Origin: Ferruginibacter sp.
Lineage (GTDB): Bacteria > Bacteroidota > Bacteroidia > Chitinophagales > Chitinophagaceae
Direction: 5' to 3'
Assembly: GCA_028288705.1 (NCBI GenBank)
Contig: JAQBNH010000006.1
Coordinates: 1-64,000 of the forward strand
DNA length: 64,000 nucleotides
The translations under genes and the position numbers were made by a program. The notes under the pieces are model-generated. The model did no database searches. It was not told where the DNA came from and worked only from the letters and a program-made list of their open reading frames with translations. Positions 33,213 to 45,600 of this stretch are shown here, one piece after another. Position 1 is the first letter of the stretch. Each line of letters starts with the position of its first letter.

Positions 33213-35147
33213 ATGAAGCAGGTTTTTTGCACTAAACTTTTCACCGTCCTTGCCATATTGTTTATGTGTTTTACCGGTCACGGTTATGCGCAATGGTACG
33301 ATCCCGACAAAGTGAATAAAAAGGCGGGCGAGATTTACGGTAAGGCTTATGAAGAGGCACAGGCCGGGCAATACATGGAATCAATCGCTCACCTGGGTGA
33401 GGCCTTAAAACTCGACCCTAAGTTTGTAGATGTGTATTTATCCCGTGCGGGCATCCAGGCAAATCTGCGTAATTATAAAGCATCGGTGGCTGATTTTGAA
33501 AAAGGCCTGGAGATGGATAAAGTTTATTCAGAAACATACCTCCTTCCCTATTCGATTTCCCTCGCCGGCATGGGGAATTTTGAAAAGGCGCTGGAAGCTG
33601 TCAACCGCTTTCTAGCAACCCCGAAATTAAATGAACAAAGCGTCAAAGCAGGTAACTATCGTAAAGGCGTATACGAATTCGCTATCGATTATGCCAAAAC
33701 CCACCCGGTAAATAATTATGTATTTGCGGCAAAGAATATGGGTGAAAACATCAACTCGAAAGACCTGGAATATTTTCCTTCGCTTACGATCGACGGAAGC
33801 AAAATGATCTTTACAAGAAGACAGAAAGGCGATGAAGATTTTTACGAGAGCAGTTTTGTGAATGGCGCCTGGACGGCTGCTGTTCCTGTTGGCGGGAAGA
33901 TCAATACCAACCTGAACGAGGGTGCACAAAATATTTCGCAGGACGGCGACTGGCTGGTGTTTACCGGATGTAATTACCCGGAAGGTGAAGGCAGTTGTGA
34001 TTTGTACCTGGTGTATAAAACAAAAAGCGGCAGCTGGACAGAACCTGAGAACATGGGCCGCATTATCAACACCGAAGCCTGGGAATCTTCTCCCTCATTA
34101 TCTCCTGATAAACGCGACCTTTATTTTGCGAGTAACCGACCCGGCGGCTATGGTGGAAAAGACATTTGGGTGACGCACCGCGATGCCAATGGTAAATGGA
34201 GCAGGCCTGAAAATTTAGGCCCAACGATCAATACCTCCGGTGATGAAGGCTGTCCTTTTATTCATGCAGATAATCAATCCTTATATTTCAACAGCAATGG
34301 TCACCCGGGTTACGGCATGACGGATTTGTTTGTGAGCAGGAAAGGAACCGATGACAGTTGGGGTAAAGCCGAGAACCTGGGTTACCCGATCAATACGATC
34401 GATGAAGAAGGTTCGCTGATCGTTTCCTCCGACGGTAAAACATCTTATTATGCCAGCGACGGCGGCGATACAAAAGGTGGCCTTGACCTCTATAGTTTTC
34501 AGCTACGAGACGACATAAAAGCATCGCGGACATTATGGGTAAAAGGAAAAGTGTTTGATAAAAAAACGAATGCCGGCCTGCCATCTTCTGTATTGCTAAC
34601 GGATGTGAGTAGCCGCAAAGTTATCTCGCGCTTGCAAACAGACGAGGAAGGAAACTACCTGGTTACATTGCCAGTGGGAAAAGACTATGCGTTTAATGTG
34701 AACCGCAAAGGATATTTATTTTATTCAGATAATTTTTCAATGGCCGGTAATATCCCCGATTCGCCGTTGGTGGTAAATATTCCTTTACAGCCGATCGAAG
34801 CCGGTGCATCGGTGATCCTGAAAAATATCTTTTTTGATTCAAAGAAATTTGACCTTAAACCCGAGTCTCAGTCCGAGCTGGATAATATGGTCTTGTTGTT
34901 ACAGGAAAATCCTAAACTCAGTATCCAGATCACCGGGTTCACTGACAATGTAGGGAAACCTGCGGATAATATCTTGCTGAGTGTTAACCGCGCAAAGGGT
35001 GTTACGGCTTACCTGCAAACAAAAGGTATCGATAAATCCAGGTTGGTCGCTAAGGGTTTTGGAGAACAAAAACCGATTGCTTCCAACGCGACCGAAGAAG
35101 GAAAAGCACAGAATCGAAGGACGGAATTAAGCATTATCGCCAATTAA
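33213..35147 (+). CDS. PorE-like OmpA-family protein (TPR, beta-propeller, CarboxypepD_reg, OmpA)
   Basis: The 644-residue periplasmic/outer-membrane protein has a signal peptide (VLAILFMCFTGHGYAQ), TPR helices (about 30-140), a PD40/WD40-like propeller (about 170-430; SPSLSPDKRDLYFASNRPGG, SLYFNSNGHPGYGMTDLF), a carboxypeptidase-like regulatory domain (about 445-525) and an OmpA peptidoglycan-binding domain (about 535-644; FFDSKKFDLKPESQSELDN, TGFTDNVGKPADN, NRAKGVTAYL). This domain order is that of PorE, a type IX secretion component tied to the cell wall. Paralogs of this layout are common in Bacteroidota, so the exact role is not certain. Confidence 0.8.
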   Translation: MKQVFCTKLFTVLAILFMCFTGHGYAQWYDPDKVNKKAGEIYGKAYEEAQAGQYMESIAHLGEALKLDPKFVDVYLSRAGIQANLRNYKASVADFEKGLEMDKVYSETYLLPYSISLAGMGNFEKALEAVNRFLATPKLNEQSVKAGNYRKGVYEFAIDYAKTHPVNNYVFAAKNMGENINSKDLEYFPSLTIDGSKMIFTRRQKGDEDFYESSFVNGAWTAAVPVGGKINTNLNEGAQNISQDGDWLVFTGCNYPEGEGSCDLYLVYKTKSGSWTEPENMGRIINTEAWESSPSLSPDKRDLYFASNRPGGYGGKDIWVTHRDANGKWSRPENLGPTINTSGDEGCPFIHADNQSLYFNSNGHPGYGMTDLFVSRKGTDDSWGKAENLGYPINTIDEEGSLIVSSDGKTSYYASDGGDTKGGLDLYSFQLRDDIKASRTLWVKGKVFDKKTNAGLPSSVLLTDVSSRKVISRLQTDEEGNYLVTLPVGKDYAFNVNRKGYLFYSDNFSMAGNIPDSPLVVNIPLQPIEAGASVILKNIFFDSKKFDLKPESQSELDNMVLLLQENPKLSIQITGFTDNVGKPADNILLSVNRAKGVTAYLQTKGIDKSRLVAKGFGEQKPIASNATEEGKAQNRRTELSIIAN

Positions 35148-35174
35148 TTTCGCCCTATTATTGTTCATTTCGAT

Positions 35175-36269
35175 ATGAACAATGATCTATTATACCAGGT
35201 TGCACTTACGCAGGTACAGCAGATTGGTGATGTGCACACGCGTATCCTTATCAATACTTTCGGCGAGGCCGCTGCTATTTTTAAAGCCCCGCTGAAAAAA
35301 CTCGAAACCATTGAAGGCATCGGCCGGAAAAGAGCCCAGGCTATAAAATCATTTCATGCTTTCCCGGATTGTGAAAAAGAACTCGCTTTCATTGAAAAAT
35401 ATAAGATCCGTCCGCTCTTTATCACAGACGATAACTATCCAAAACGATTATTGAATTGTTACGACAGCCCTTCCCTGCTTTATTTCCGGGGTACGGCAAA
35501 CCTGAACGCCGCGAAAATTCTGTCGATCGTGGGTACACGTAGCCATTCAGAATATGGAAAACAGGTTTGTGAAAAATTACTGGCCGAACTGGAAGCAAAA
35601 GATATCCTGATCGTGAGCGGCCTGGCTTTCGGCATTGACACGATTGCCCATCGTAATGCATTAAAAAATGGCTTCCAAACGGTTGGTGTTTTAGCGCATG
35701 GGCTCGACCGGATCTATCCATCTCAGAATAAATTTCTCGCAAAACAAATGCTGGAGTATGGCGGCTTGCTCACTGATTTTAAAAGCGAAACGAATCCCGA
35801 CAAACAAAACTTCCCGAAGCGAAACCGAATCGTGGCGGGGCTTTGCGACGCGCTGATCGTAGTGGAAAGCAGTGTGAAAGGTGGGTCGATCATTACTGCA
35901 GAGTTAGCCAACAGTTATAACAAAGATGTGATGGCCTATCCCGGGAGAAGCAATGATATAAAAAGTGAAGGCTGCAATTTTCTTATCAGAAAAAATAAGG
36001 CCTCTCTGGTGACTTCCGCTGCTGATATCATGGAAATGATGAACTGGGACCAGCCCGTAAAACCTAAAGTTGCGCAACGGGAATTATTTTCAGACCTCAA
36101 TACTGAAGAGCAACTCATCGTAAACCTGCTGGCCATTCAGCCAACGCATATTGATGAATTGTATGTAAAAACGAACCTCAGCAGCAGTACTACCGCCAAT
36201 GCATTATTGATGCTGGAAATGCGCAATATTATCTCCGCTTTACCCGGAAAAATCTATCAGCTCTGTTAA
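35175..36269 (+). CDS. dprA: DNA-processing protein DprA
   Basis: The 364-residue protein loads RecA on incoming single-stranded DNA during natural transformation. It has an N-terminal helix-hairpin-helix (KLETIEGIGRKRAQAIKSF, about residues 43-61), the Rossmann core with IVGTRSHSEYG near 115, SGLAFGIDTIAH near 148, GVLAHGLDRIYPSQN near 171-185 and FPKRNRIVAGL near 212, and a C-terminal winged helix (EQLIVNLLAIQPTHIDELYV). The length is typical. It follows the PorE-like gene by 27 nt. Confidence 0.95.
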   Translation: MNNDLLYQVALTQVQQIGDVHTRILINTFGEAAAIFKAPLKKLETIEGIGRKRAQAIKSFHAFPDCEKELAFIEKYKIRPLFITDDNYPKRLLNCYDSPSLLYFRGTANLNAAKILSIVGTRSHSEYGKQVCEKLLAELEAKDILIVSGLAFGIDTIAHRNALKNGFQTVGVLAHGLDRIYPSQNKFLAKQMLEYGGLLTDFKSETNPDKQNFPKRNRIVAGLCDALIVVESSVKGGSIITAELANSYNKDVMAYPGRSNDIKSEGCNFLIRKNKASLVTSAADIMEMMNWDQPVKPKVAQRELFSDLNTEEQLIVNLLAIQPTHIDELYVKTNLSSSTTANALLMLEMRNIISALPGKIYQLC

Positions 36270-37823
<1,554 letters not shown>

Positions 37824-37930
37824 TCTGGCCGATTTGGTGCTCCAATTGGATCAGGTCCCGGCATCGTTGCGTTGCACACTGGTACGGCAAAACCACCGGG
37901 CAGCTTTTCTCAGCTTATAATTAAAGCTTC

Positions 37931-39115
37931 ATGCATAACATTCAGCGAATTCTATTCATAGCCTTGGTCAGTTGTGTTTTTTCAATCAGACAAGCATCTG
38001 GCCAGGACAGCTCCCGCATCATGATTTCCCTGCTGACCTGCACGCCGGGTTCAGATCTTTATTCGATTTTCGGACATAGTGCATTACGGGTAATTGACAG
38101 CAACAGCGTTTCAGATATTGTTTATAATTACGGCACCTTCAATTTTGAGGAACCCGGTTTTTACATGAAATTTATTCGTGGCAAACTCAGGTATTCCCTT
38201 AGCCTCGAAAGTTTTGAAGATTTTAAGTTTTCCTACCAGGCAGAAAACCGTGGCATCACAGAGCAGATCCTAAACCTTTCCGGCGATGAAAAAATGGCCT
38301 TACGGTATGCTTTAAACGAAAATGCAAAAGAAGAGAATCGTTATTACCAGTATGATTTTTTCATGGATAACTGCACCACGAGGCTGCGTGATCTGATCGT
38401 AAATCATAAAACACCGGCGCCCGTTTTGCCTGCAGTGATGCCGGAAAATTTTCGCTTTCGCCAGGCCATTCACCAATACCTCGACGCAGGTAAACAATAC
38501 TGGAGCAAACTTGGTATCGACATTTTATTAGGGGCGCGAACGGATGCTGTAATGACGGTATCTCAACAGCAATTCCTGCCGGATAACCTCATGCATGCCC
38601 TCGACAGTAGCCGCAACACGCCCATGGTAGCAGCTTCCGCCAATTTATTTAGGGTGTCGCCGCAATTCCCACAAAAAGACTGGTTTACCCCGGCCCTGTT
38701 CTTCATCAGTTTGCTGGTAATATTTATCCTGCTCGGGCTGATAAAGCATCCTGCTGTTAAAGCAATACTCACTGGCTTAGACGGCTTCCTGTTTTTCACA
38801 ACTGGTGCACTGGGCATCCTGTTGATCCTGATGTGGGTAGCAACTGATCATAGCATGACGAAGGACAATTATAATTTATGCTGGGCTTTGCCGCCGCATA
38901 TCGTGATCGCATTTTTTATCAACAGTAAAAAGAAATGGGTTAAAAAATATTTGATGCTTACGATCATCCTGAATATTTTGCTGCTAATCGTGTGGCCCTT
39001 TTTACCGCAGCAAATGAACAATGCGCTGCTTCCATTCGTAGCGTTGTTATTGTTTCGTGCAGGCGCGCATTACATCAAAATCAAAGAACATGAAAAAGCA
39101 ATCAGCCAGTTATAA
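37931..39115 (+). CDS. DUF4105 membrane protein (Lnb-like)
   Basis: The 394-residue protein has a signal peptide (ILFIALVSCVFSIRQASG), a periplasmic N-terminal DUF4105 domain with GSDLYSIFGHSALRV near residues 40-54 (conserved His) and DNCTTRLRDLI near 146-156 (conserved Cys), and about five transmembrane segments from residue 250 on (FFISLLVIFILLG, FFTTGALGILLILMWVA, LMLTIILNILLLIVWP). DUF4105 is related to Lnb proteins that remodel lipoprotein acyl chains; I recall such a link for Bacteroidota but cannot verify it here. The gene overlaps the hydrolase gene by 26 nt. Confidence 0.75.
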   Translation: MHNIQRILFIALVSCVFSIRQASGQDSSRIMISLLTCTPGSDLYSIFGHSALRVIDSNSVSDIVYNYGTFNFEEPGFYMKFIRGKLRYSLSLESFEDFKFSYQAENRGITEQILNLSGDEKMALRYALNENAKEENRYYQYDFFMDNCTTRLRDLIVNHKTPAPVLPAVMPENFRFRQAIHQYLDAGKQYWSKLGIDILLGARTDAVMTVSQQQFLPDNLMHALDSSRNTPMVAASANLFRVSPQFPQKDWFTPALFFISLLVIFILLGLIKHPAVKAILTGLDGFLFFTTGALGILLILMWVATDHSMTKDNYNLCWALPPHIVIAFFINSKKKWVKKYLMLTIILNILLLIVWPFLPQQMNNALLPFVALLLFRAGAHYIKIKEHEKAISQL

Positions 39116-39884
39116 TGGTAAAGCGATTTCTTACTCAACAGCAGGTTCCGGTTCACCGGTGATGCTGGTTCATGGTTTTGGTGAAGACAGCAGCATTTGG
39201 GACAAACAGGTAGCCGAATTGCAAAAAAGCAATCTACTGATCATTCCGGATCTCCCGGGCACAGGCCAATCTGAACTGCTGACAAATCACGGTGCCGGGC
39301 TGGAAGATTATGCGCATGCCCTTCATGCCATTCTTGAAGCAGAAGCCATCTTATCAGTTACCGTGATCGGTCACAGTATGGGCGGATATACCGCTCTGGC
39401 TTTTGCAGAACTTTTTCCGGATAAGACCGACAGGCTAGGTCTCTTTCATTCCAGTGCTTTTGCTGATGATGAAGACAAGATAAGCACCCGTAAAAAGGCG
39501 ATTGATTTTATCCGGGCAAATGGCGCGACAGCATTTTTAAAGACGAGCATTCCCGGGTTATTTGCTGATGCTGAAAAAAACCAGGCGGACATCAACTGGC
39601 TTTTGGATAAAGGGAGTTCTATAAAAGATGAAACCCTGGTTCAATATTACCAGGCGATGATCGCCCGGCCAGACCGGACGAAAATTTTATCAAACCAGCA
39701 AAAACCGGTGCTGTTCATCCTTGGAACGTTTGACAAAGCAGTACCGTTGGAGCAGGGGCTCAAACAAACCCATCTCCCGCAACAATCGTATATCCATATA
39801 CTTAAAAACAGCGGCCACATGGGAATGCTGGAAGAAACAGGCGCGTCAAATGCTAATTTGGCAAACTTTTTACAATCCGCTTAA
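39090..39884 (+). CDS. Alpha/beta-hydrolase
   Basis: A 264-residue cytosolic alpha/beta-hydrolase. The oxyanion-side motif VMLVHGFGEDSSIWDKQ is near residues 23-39, the nucleophile elbow is GHSMGGYTALAFAE near 92-105, the acid is likely in LGTFDKAVPLE near 215 and the histidine in NSGHMGMLEE near 240. The substrate is unknown (esterase, lipase or haloperoxidase-like). It starts within the DUF4105 gene, so the pair is translationally linked. Confidence 0.85.
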   Translation: MKKQSASYNGKAISYSTAGSGSPVMLVHGFGEDSSIWDKQVAELQKSNLLIIPDLPGTGQSELLTNHGAGLEDYAHALHAILEAEAILSVTVIGHSMGGYTALAFAELFPDKTDRLGLFHSSAFADDEDKISTRKKAIDFIRANGATAFLKTSIPGLFADAEKNQADINWLLDKGSSIKDETLVQYYQAMIARPDRTKILSNQQKPVLFILGTFDKAVPLEQGLKQTHLPQQSYIHILKNSGHMGMLEETGASNANLANFLQSA

Positions 39885-39940
39885 CCCTTCTTTTCCGCTC
39901 GTACAACATATTTAAGTATTTTACCGTCTTATTGGTTGAT

Positions 39941-42535
39941 ATGAGAAAAGCTTTACTATTCCTGCTTTGTTGTTCAGCGTATTTGGGCGTTTATGCCAAG
40001 CATGTTACCGGCGGAGAAATCATTTACGATTACCTGGGCCCGGCCGGAGCCGGCAAAAAGAATTACAGGATAACGTTAAGCTTATTTCGAGACCAGGGTT
40101 GCGATGTTTCCCAGGATTGCGCCCAACTGCCAACCTCTGTAATTATCGGCATTTTTAATAATGATGACAATAGCGTTTTTACCAATCAAACCGTTTCCCA
40201 GTCTTCTACCGGCATTCTTCCCTTGAACCCTTTGCCGCCCTGTATCACGAATACACCGGTGCTGAACTACCGGGGCGGTTATTATACTTTCACCATCACG
40301 TTGCCGGATAACAATGAAGGTTACACCCTCGCCTACCAGACCTGCTGCCGCGTTGATAATATCATGAATGTTCCCAATCAAACGGGGGCAACCTATACCA
40401 CGCGGATGCCGGGCAAAAACCAGATTGGTACAGGAAACGACAGCAGCCCCAGGTTTTCCAAATCTATTTCGGTTATCTGCTACAATAAAAAATTTAGTCT
40501 GGACTTTAGCGCAACAGATCCAAATGCCGACTCTCTTGTGTACATGTTTTGCAGTGCGTTTGAAAGTAACGGCCCGCGAAGTTCTACTCCGGTAAATCCG
40601 ACCGCACCGCCTTATACCCCGGTGAGTTATAGTAATTTTGGCGGAACATCCCCGCTTGGTCCGCTGGCGATCATCAACCCGAGAACCGGTATCATCAGTG
40701 GCGTTGCGCCATCCGACGGAAAATATGTGGTGTCAGTTTGTGTTCAGTCTTACCGCGGCGGAAAATATGTTTCTGAGCACCGTAAAGATTTTATCATCAA
40801 TGTAGCACCCTGCGATTTTGGCGGTGCAGACCTTCCTGAAACCTACATCAATTGCGATTCCCTTTCCGTAAAATTCGCTAACCTGAATACATCTCCCGCA
40901 AATCTGACTTACGAATGGGATTTTGGCGACGGCACTACTTCTACAGAAGTTGAACCAACGCATGCATATGCTGATACAGGTGTTTATACGCTGAAACTTG
41001 TGATCAACCGTGGCGGCTCCTGTCCTGATTCCAGTACATCAATCGTGAGAGTATTCCCTGGTTTTGCGCCCGCCTTCACAGAAAATTCACCGATGTGTAA
41101 AGGCCTCCCTGTTCAGTTCAGGGACATTACAACGGCTACCTATGGCAGCGTAAATTTTTGGGAATGGACTTTTGGTGATCCGGGAAGCGGTAATAATACA
41201 AGCAGTATTCGTACGCCAACACATAGTTATGCCGCGGCCGGAACTTATCCGGCTACACTCATCGTGGCCAGCAGCAAAGGATGCCGGGACACATTGAAAA
41301 AGGATATACTCATTGTTGACAAACCTGAATTTACTATTTCGAGAGATACCCTGATCTGTACGGTAGATACATTGCAGCTGATGGCAGCCGCAAGCGTAAG
41401 CGGTATGGTCACCTGGTCACCGAATTACATGATCAACGATGTAAATAGTTTTACTCCGCTTGTTAGTCCGAATGTGACAACTGCCTATGAAGTGTTATTT
41501 ACTGATCCTTCCGGTTGTTCTGCGCGCGATACTGTTACAGTGCGGGTAGTAAATAACGTTACGCTGCAAGGAATGGCGGATACCACGATCTGCCGGACAG
41601 ATAGTGTGGTTCTGCGTTTAAACAGTGATGCACTCTATTACAACTGGACACCGGCCGCAACTTTAAATGATCCCTCGGTAAAAAATCCTGTGGCAACGCC
41701 AACCGCTAACAGCACCACTTATCGTGTAAGGGCAAGTATCAGTAATAAATGTTTCAGGGACGACGATGTTACGGTTGGAACGATTCCTTACCCGATCGCC
41801 AATGCAGGCGCTGATACAACAATTTGTTTTGGCAGTTCTGCGTTTCTTCATGCAACCGGTGGAAGCATTTACAGCTGGGCGCCACGTACCTATCTTACTG
41901 CATTCAACTCAGCGAATACCGAATCAAGAAATCCGCAGTTTTCCATGAGGTATATTGTTACCGTCACGGACGTATTGGGTTGTCCGAAACCGGTAAAAGA
42001 TTCGATGATCGTAAATGTTGTTCGTGTTATTGCCGATGCCGGCCCCCGCGACACCTCCGTTGTTATCGGGCAGCCTTTACAACTAAATGGAACGGGCGGT
42101 ACAATTTACGCCTGGAGCCCCTCACGCTGGTTGTCGGATGCAAACATTGCCAATCCTGTAGCATTGCCGGAAGATAATATTCGTTACGCGTTGAAAGTGA
42201 GTAATGATATCGGTTGTGTGGGCTATGATTCGATCAATGTAAAGCTTTATAAAGTAGATCCGGATATATTTGTGCCCACGGCATTCAGTCCGCAGGCAGA
42301 TGGGTTAAACGACGTATTTCGTCCGATCCCGATTGGCATTAAATCCCTGGAATCTTTCCGCGTTTATAACCGTTGGGGTCAATTGCTTTTTTCAACAAAG
42401 CAAATTGGTGAAGGCTGGAATGGCAAATTGGGAGGAGCCGACCAGGGCGCCGGAACTTATGTTTGGTACGCTGAGGCGACTGATTACAGAGGTAAAAAAA
42501 TCACGAAAAAGGGTTCTGTCATTCTGATCAGGTAG
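39941..42535 (+). CDS. PKD-repeat surface protein, type B sorting domain (paralog 1)
   Basis: The 864-residue secreted protein has a signal peptide (KALLFLLCCSAYLGVYA), an N-terminal about 270-residue domain (HVTGGEIIYDYLGP, then IPGTY-like beta structure and GKYVVSVCVQSYRGG), PKD repeats with EWDFGDGTTS near residue 328 and WEWTFGDPGSG near 408, further short repeats (NWTPAATLNDPSVKNPVATP), and the type IX sorting domain from VPTAFSPQADGLNDVFRP near 780. It is likely a surface adhesin. I start at the ATG at 39941, not the TTG at 39932. It is a paralog of the next gene. Confidence 0.88.
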   Translation: MRKALLFLLCCSAYLGVYAKHVTGGEIIYDYLGPAGAGKKNYRITLSLFRDQGCDVSQDCAQLPTSVIIGIFNNDDNSVFTNQTVSQSSTGILPLNPLPPCITNTPVLNYRGGYYTFTITLPDNNEGYTLAYQTCCRVDNIMNVPNQTGATYTTRMPGKNQIGTGNDSSPRFSKSISVICYNKKFSLDFSATDPNADSLVYMFCSAFESNGPRSSTPVNPTAPPYTPVSYSNFGGTSPLGPLAIINPRTGIISGVAPSDGKYVVSVCVQSYRGGKYVSEHRKDFIINVAPCDFGGADLPETYINCDSLSVKFANLNTSPANLTYEWDFGDGTTSTEVEPTHAYADTGVYTLKLVINRGGSCPDSSTSIVRVFPGFAPAFTENSPMCKGLPVQFRDITTATYGSVNFWEWTFGDPGSGNNTSSIRTPTHSYAAAGTYPATLIVASSKGCRDTLKKDILIVDKPEFTISRDTLICTVDTLQLMAAASVSGMVTWSPNYMINDVNSFTPLVSPNVTTAYEVLFTDPSGCSARDTVTVRVVNNVTLQGMADTTICRTDSVVLRLNSDALYYNWTPAATLNDPSVKNPVATPTANSTTYRVRASISNKCFRDDDVTVGTIPYPIANAGADTTICFGSSAFLHATGGSIYSWAPRTYLTAFNSANTESRNPQFSMRYIVTVTDVLGCPKPVKDSMIVNVVRVIADAGPRDTSVVIGQPLQLNGTGGTIYAWSPSRWLSDANIANPVALPEDNIRYALKVSNDIGCVGYDSINVKLYKVDPDIFVPTAFSPQADGLNDVFRPIPIGIKSLESFRVYNRWGQLLFSTKQIGEGWNGKLGGADQGAGTYVWYAEATDYRGKKITKKGSVILIR

Positions 42536-42556
42536 GATCCAGTTTATAAGATATTC

Positions 42557-42583
42557 GCCGGCTTTTTTCAGCCGGCTTTTTTT
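42557..42583 (+). terminator. Terminator between the two PKD paralogs
   Basis: GCCGGC (42557-42562), TTTTTTCA, GCCGGC (42571-42576), then TTTTTTT. This makes the two paralogous genes separate transcripts. Confidence 0.85.
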
Positions 42584-42620
42584 GTTATATTTATTCCGCA
42601 ATTTCGCCAAGACTGATACA

Positions 42621-45600
42621 ATGAAAAAACTTTTAAGCCTGTTACTCTGTTCGTTCTTTTTGCTGCAGGCAGAAGCGATGCACCTCATTGGTGGCGAGAT
42701 GCGTTACGAATATATCGGGCCGGGAGCCGCAGCAAATTCCAAACAATACCGGATACGTTTATTGTTGTTACGTGGGCCTGGCGGTGCTGCTTTTATCAAC
42801 CAGTATATTGTAGGCGTTTTTAATAATGATAACGGAACAAAAGTAAACGGGCCGGCCATCAACAGTAACTGGGCGGCTGTTCAGGATTTTGTGAATCCCA
42901 TACCGGTGCCGATCCAGATCTCTCCCTGCATTCAGTTTCCACCAACCTTTGACTATACGTATAAAACTTATTCTTTTGTCATCACGCTGCCTGATAATAA
43001 CAGCGGATATACCGTAGCTTTTCAAACCTACAGCAGGCAATATGCCAACAATGTCTCCAATGACCAGGGGGCTAATTATTCCTGTGTTGTTCCGGGCCTG
43101 AATGCATTTCCTGCGCCGATGACGGATAATTCGCCAAAATTCAATCTGCCGATTTCAGTTGTTTGTGCCAATTCAGATTTTAAACTTGATTTCAGTGCAA
43201 CAGATGTGGAAGGTGATTCATTGGTGTACAATTTTTGCAATGCTTATGATGGAGGGGCTGCAGCCTTCGCAGATTTCCAGGATCCGGCCCCGCCCCCGTA
43301 CAACTCTGTTATCTATACAGCGCCATTCAATGCGACGAGGCCACTGGGAAATTTGGCGACGATTAATTCCAGTACCGGAATTATCTCCGGTATCGCCCCT
43401 GCAGCCGGTAAGTATGTGATTTGCGTTTGCGTGTCTTATTATCGCAATGGCGTTTTAAGAGGTGTTCATCGAAAAGACCTGATCGTTGAGGTTTCCGGTT
43501 GTATTCCAACGAACGCGGTTCCAAATCCAGGCTATACGACCTGTGATGGTTTCAATATTCAATTCAATCATAACAGCACCGGCGCCACAACCGTGTTTTG
43601 GGATTTTGGCGATCCAACTACACTGGCAGATACGTCAACACTCGATAACCCCGTTTATGTGTATCCGGACACCGGCGTTTACCAGGTTAAATTCATCATC
43701 AACAAGGGAGGCAATTGTACGGATTCGCAAACAATCGTAATGCGGGTATATCCTGGTTTCTTCCCCGGATTTATTTCAGATGCGCCCTTCTGCGTCGGCG
43801 TGCCCGTCAATTTTCACGATACTACCAATACCCGCTACGGGGTTGTAGATTCCTGGAGCTGGAATTTTGGCGACCTGACCACACTGGCAGATACGAGCCA
43901 CCTGGCTCAGCCTTCTTATATTTTCCCTACAGCGGGAACATACAATACGCGGTTTATCGTGAGCAACAGTAAAGGTTGCGTAGATACCGTATTTAAAAGC
44001 ATTGTGGTCAATTCCAGTCCTACGGTAAGTATTTTTCCACGCGATACCACCTATTGCGCCCTCGATTCCCTGCAGCTAACGGCGACGGGCACGGGCAGTT
44101 ATTCGTGGACGCCGAACAGTACGATCATCGGCGGCAGCACAGCAACTCCCCAGGTGTTTCCTTCAGTTCCAACAAAATATTTTGTAACATTAACCGATGC
44201 AAATGGCTGTAAGGCGAAGGATTCCGTGCAGTTAACGCCTCTCAATAACCTCACAAATAACGTTACTGCTGTTCCCCCAAATATTTGCGCTGAAGATTCA
44301 CTAACGCTTACCGGAACAAGCAATAAAACCAGTCACCTTAGCTGGCAATGGACGCCGGCTGTATCGCTGCTTTCACCAGCCAGTCCGGTAACAAGAGCCT
44401 TCCCATCAGTCAATACAACGTATACGCTCACAACCACATGGGGAACACATTGTATAGCCACTAAAACAATCCCGGTTGTGGTAACGCAACTAGCTGTGCC
44501 TGATGCCGGCCCTGAAGTTTCTTTTTGCCGCGGACAAACACCACCACAATTGAATGCGACCGGCGGATCAACTTATTCCTGGTCGCCGTCCACCGGTTTA
44601 TCGGCAATAAATATTCCCAATCCGATTGCCAACCCCGTTATCAGCACCTGGTATTATGTAACGGTCGGCGTTAACGGCTGTACAAAAACAAAACGTGATT
44701 CTGTTCTGGTGATTGTGAGGGATAAGCCCATCATGCAGGTTACAAATGATACATTGATCTGCACGATAGATACACTGCAACTGTTTTCTAATGCAGGCGG
44801 AACAACGGTTTGGTCGCCCAATTACATGATCAGCAATGTCAACAGCAATACGCCATTGGTTAGCCCTGATGTGCCGACAAAATACAAATTGCGTTTCACC
44901 GATAACTTTGGTTGCTTTAATGACGATTCAGTTTTTGTAGATGTAAAACCGAACGTGACGCTGAACGCTGGCCCGGATACAAGCATTTGCAGGACAGAAG
45001 GTTTTGCTTTACGCACTACCGGCGACGCGGTTAGTTATACCTGGCTGCCCAATCCTTTTTTAAGCAGTACCAATATTAAAAATCCGGTTGCCACACCGCT
45101 GGTAACATCAACCTTTACGGTGATCGGTAATATTGGGAAATGCCAGGCACAATCCAGCGTAACCGTTAAGGTTGTGCCATATCCTGTTGCGAAAGCGGGG
45201 GCAGATACAACGCTTTGCACGGGCTTCAATACCGTTTTGCAGGCCTCCGGCGGAAGCAGCTATAGCTGGTCGCCAACAAGGTTCCTTTCAAATCCACTGA
45301 TCGCAAATCCAACAGTCATAAATCCAACAGGAGTTACGCGCTACATTGTTACAGTAACAGATACCCTGGGTTGCCCGAAAGCCATACGCGATACGGTGAT
45401 CGTTACCGTCATTCCGGCACTGCATGTTGATGCCGGCCCGCGCGATACAAGTATCGTTGATGGCGAACCGTTGCAGTTGAATGGAAACGGTGCACTCACT
45501 TATCTCTGGACACCAAATCGCTGGTTAAGTAATGCCACAAGCAAGAACCCAGTTTCCTCGCCGCAGGATAGTATCACCTATGTTTTGCAAGGCAGGGATT

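Noticed and set aside
37824..37930. tRNA or small RNA after guaB
   Set aside because: No cloverleaf, CCA end or terminator hairpin can be seen in the 107-base gap.
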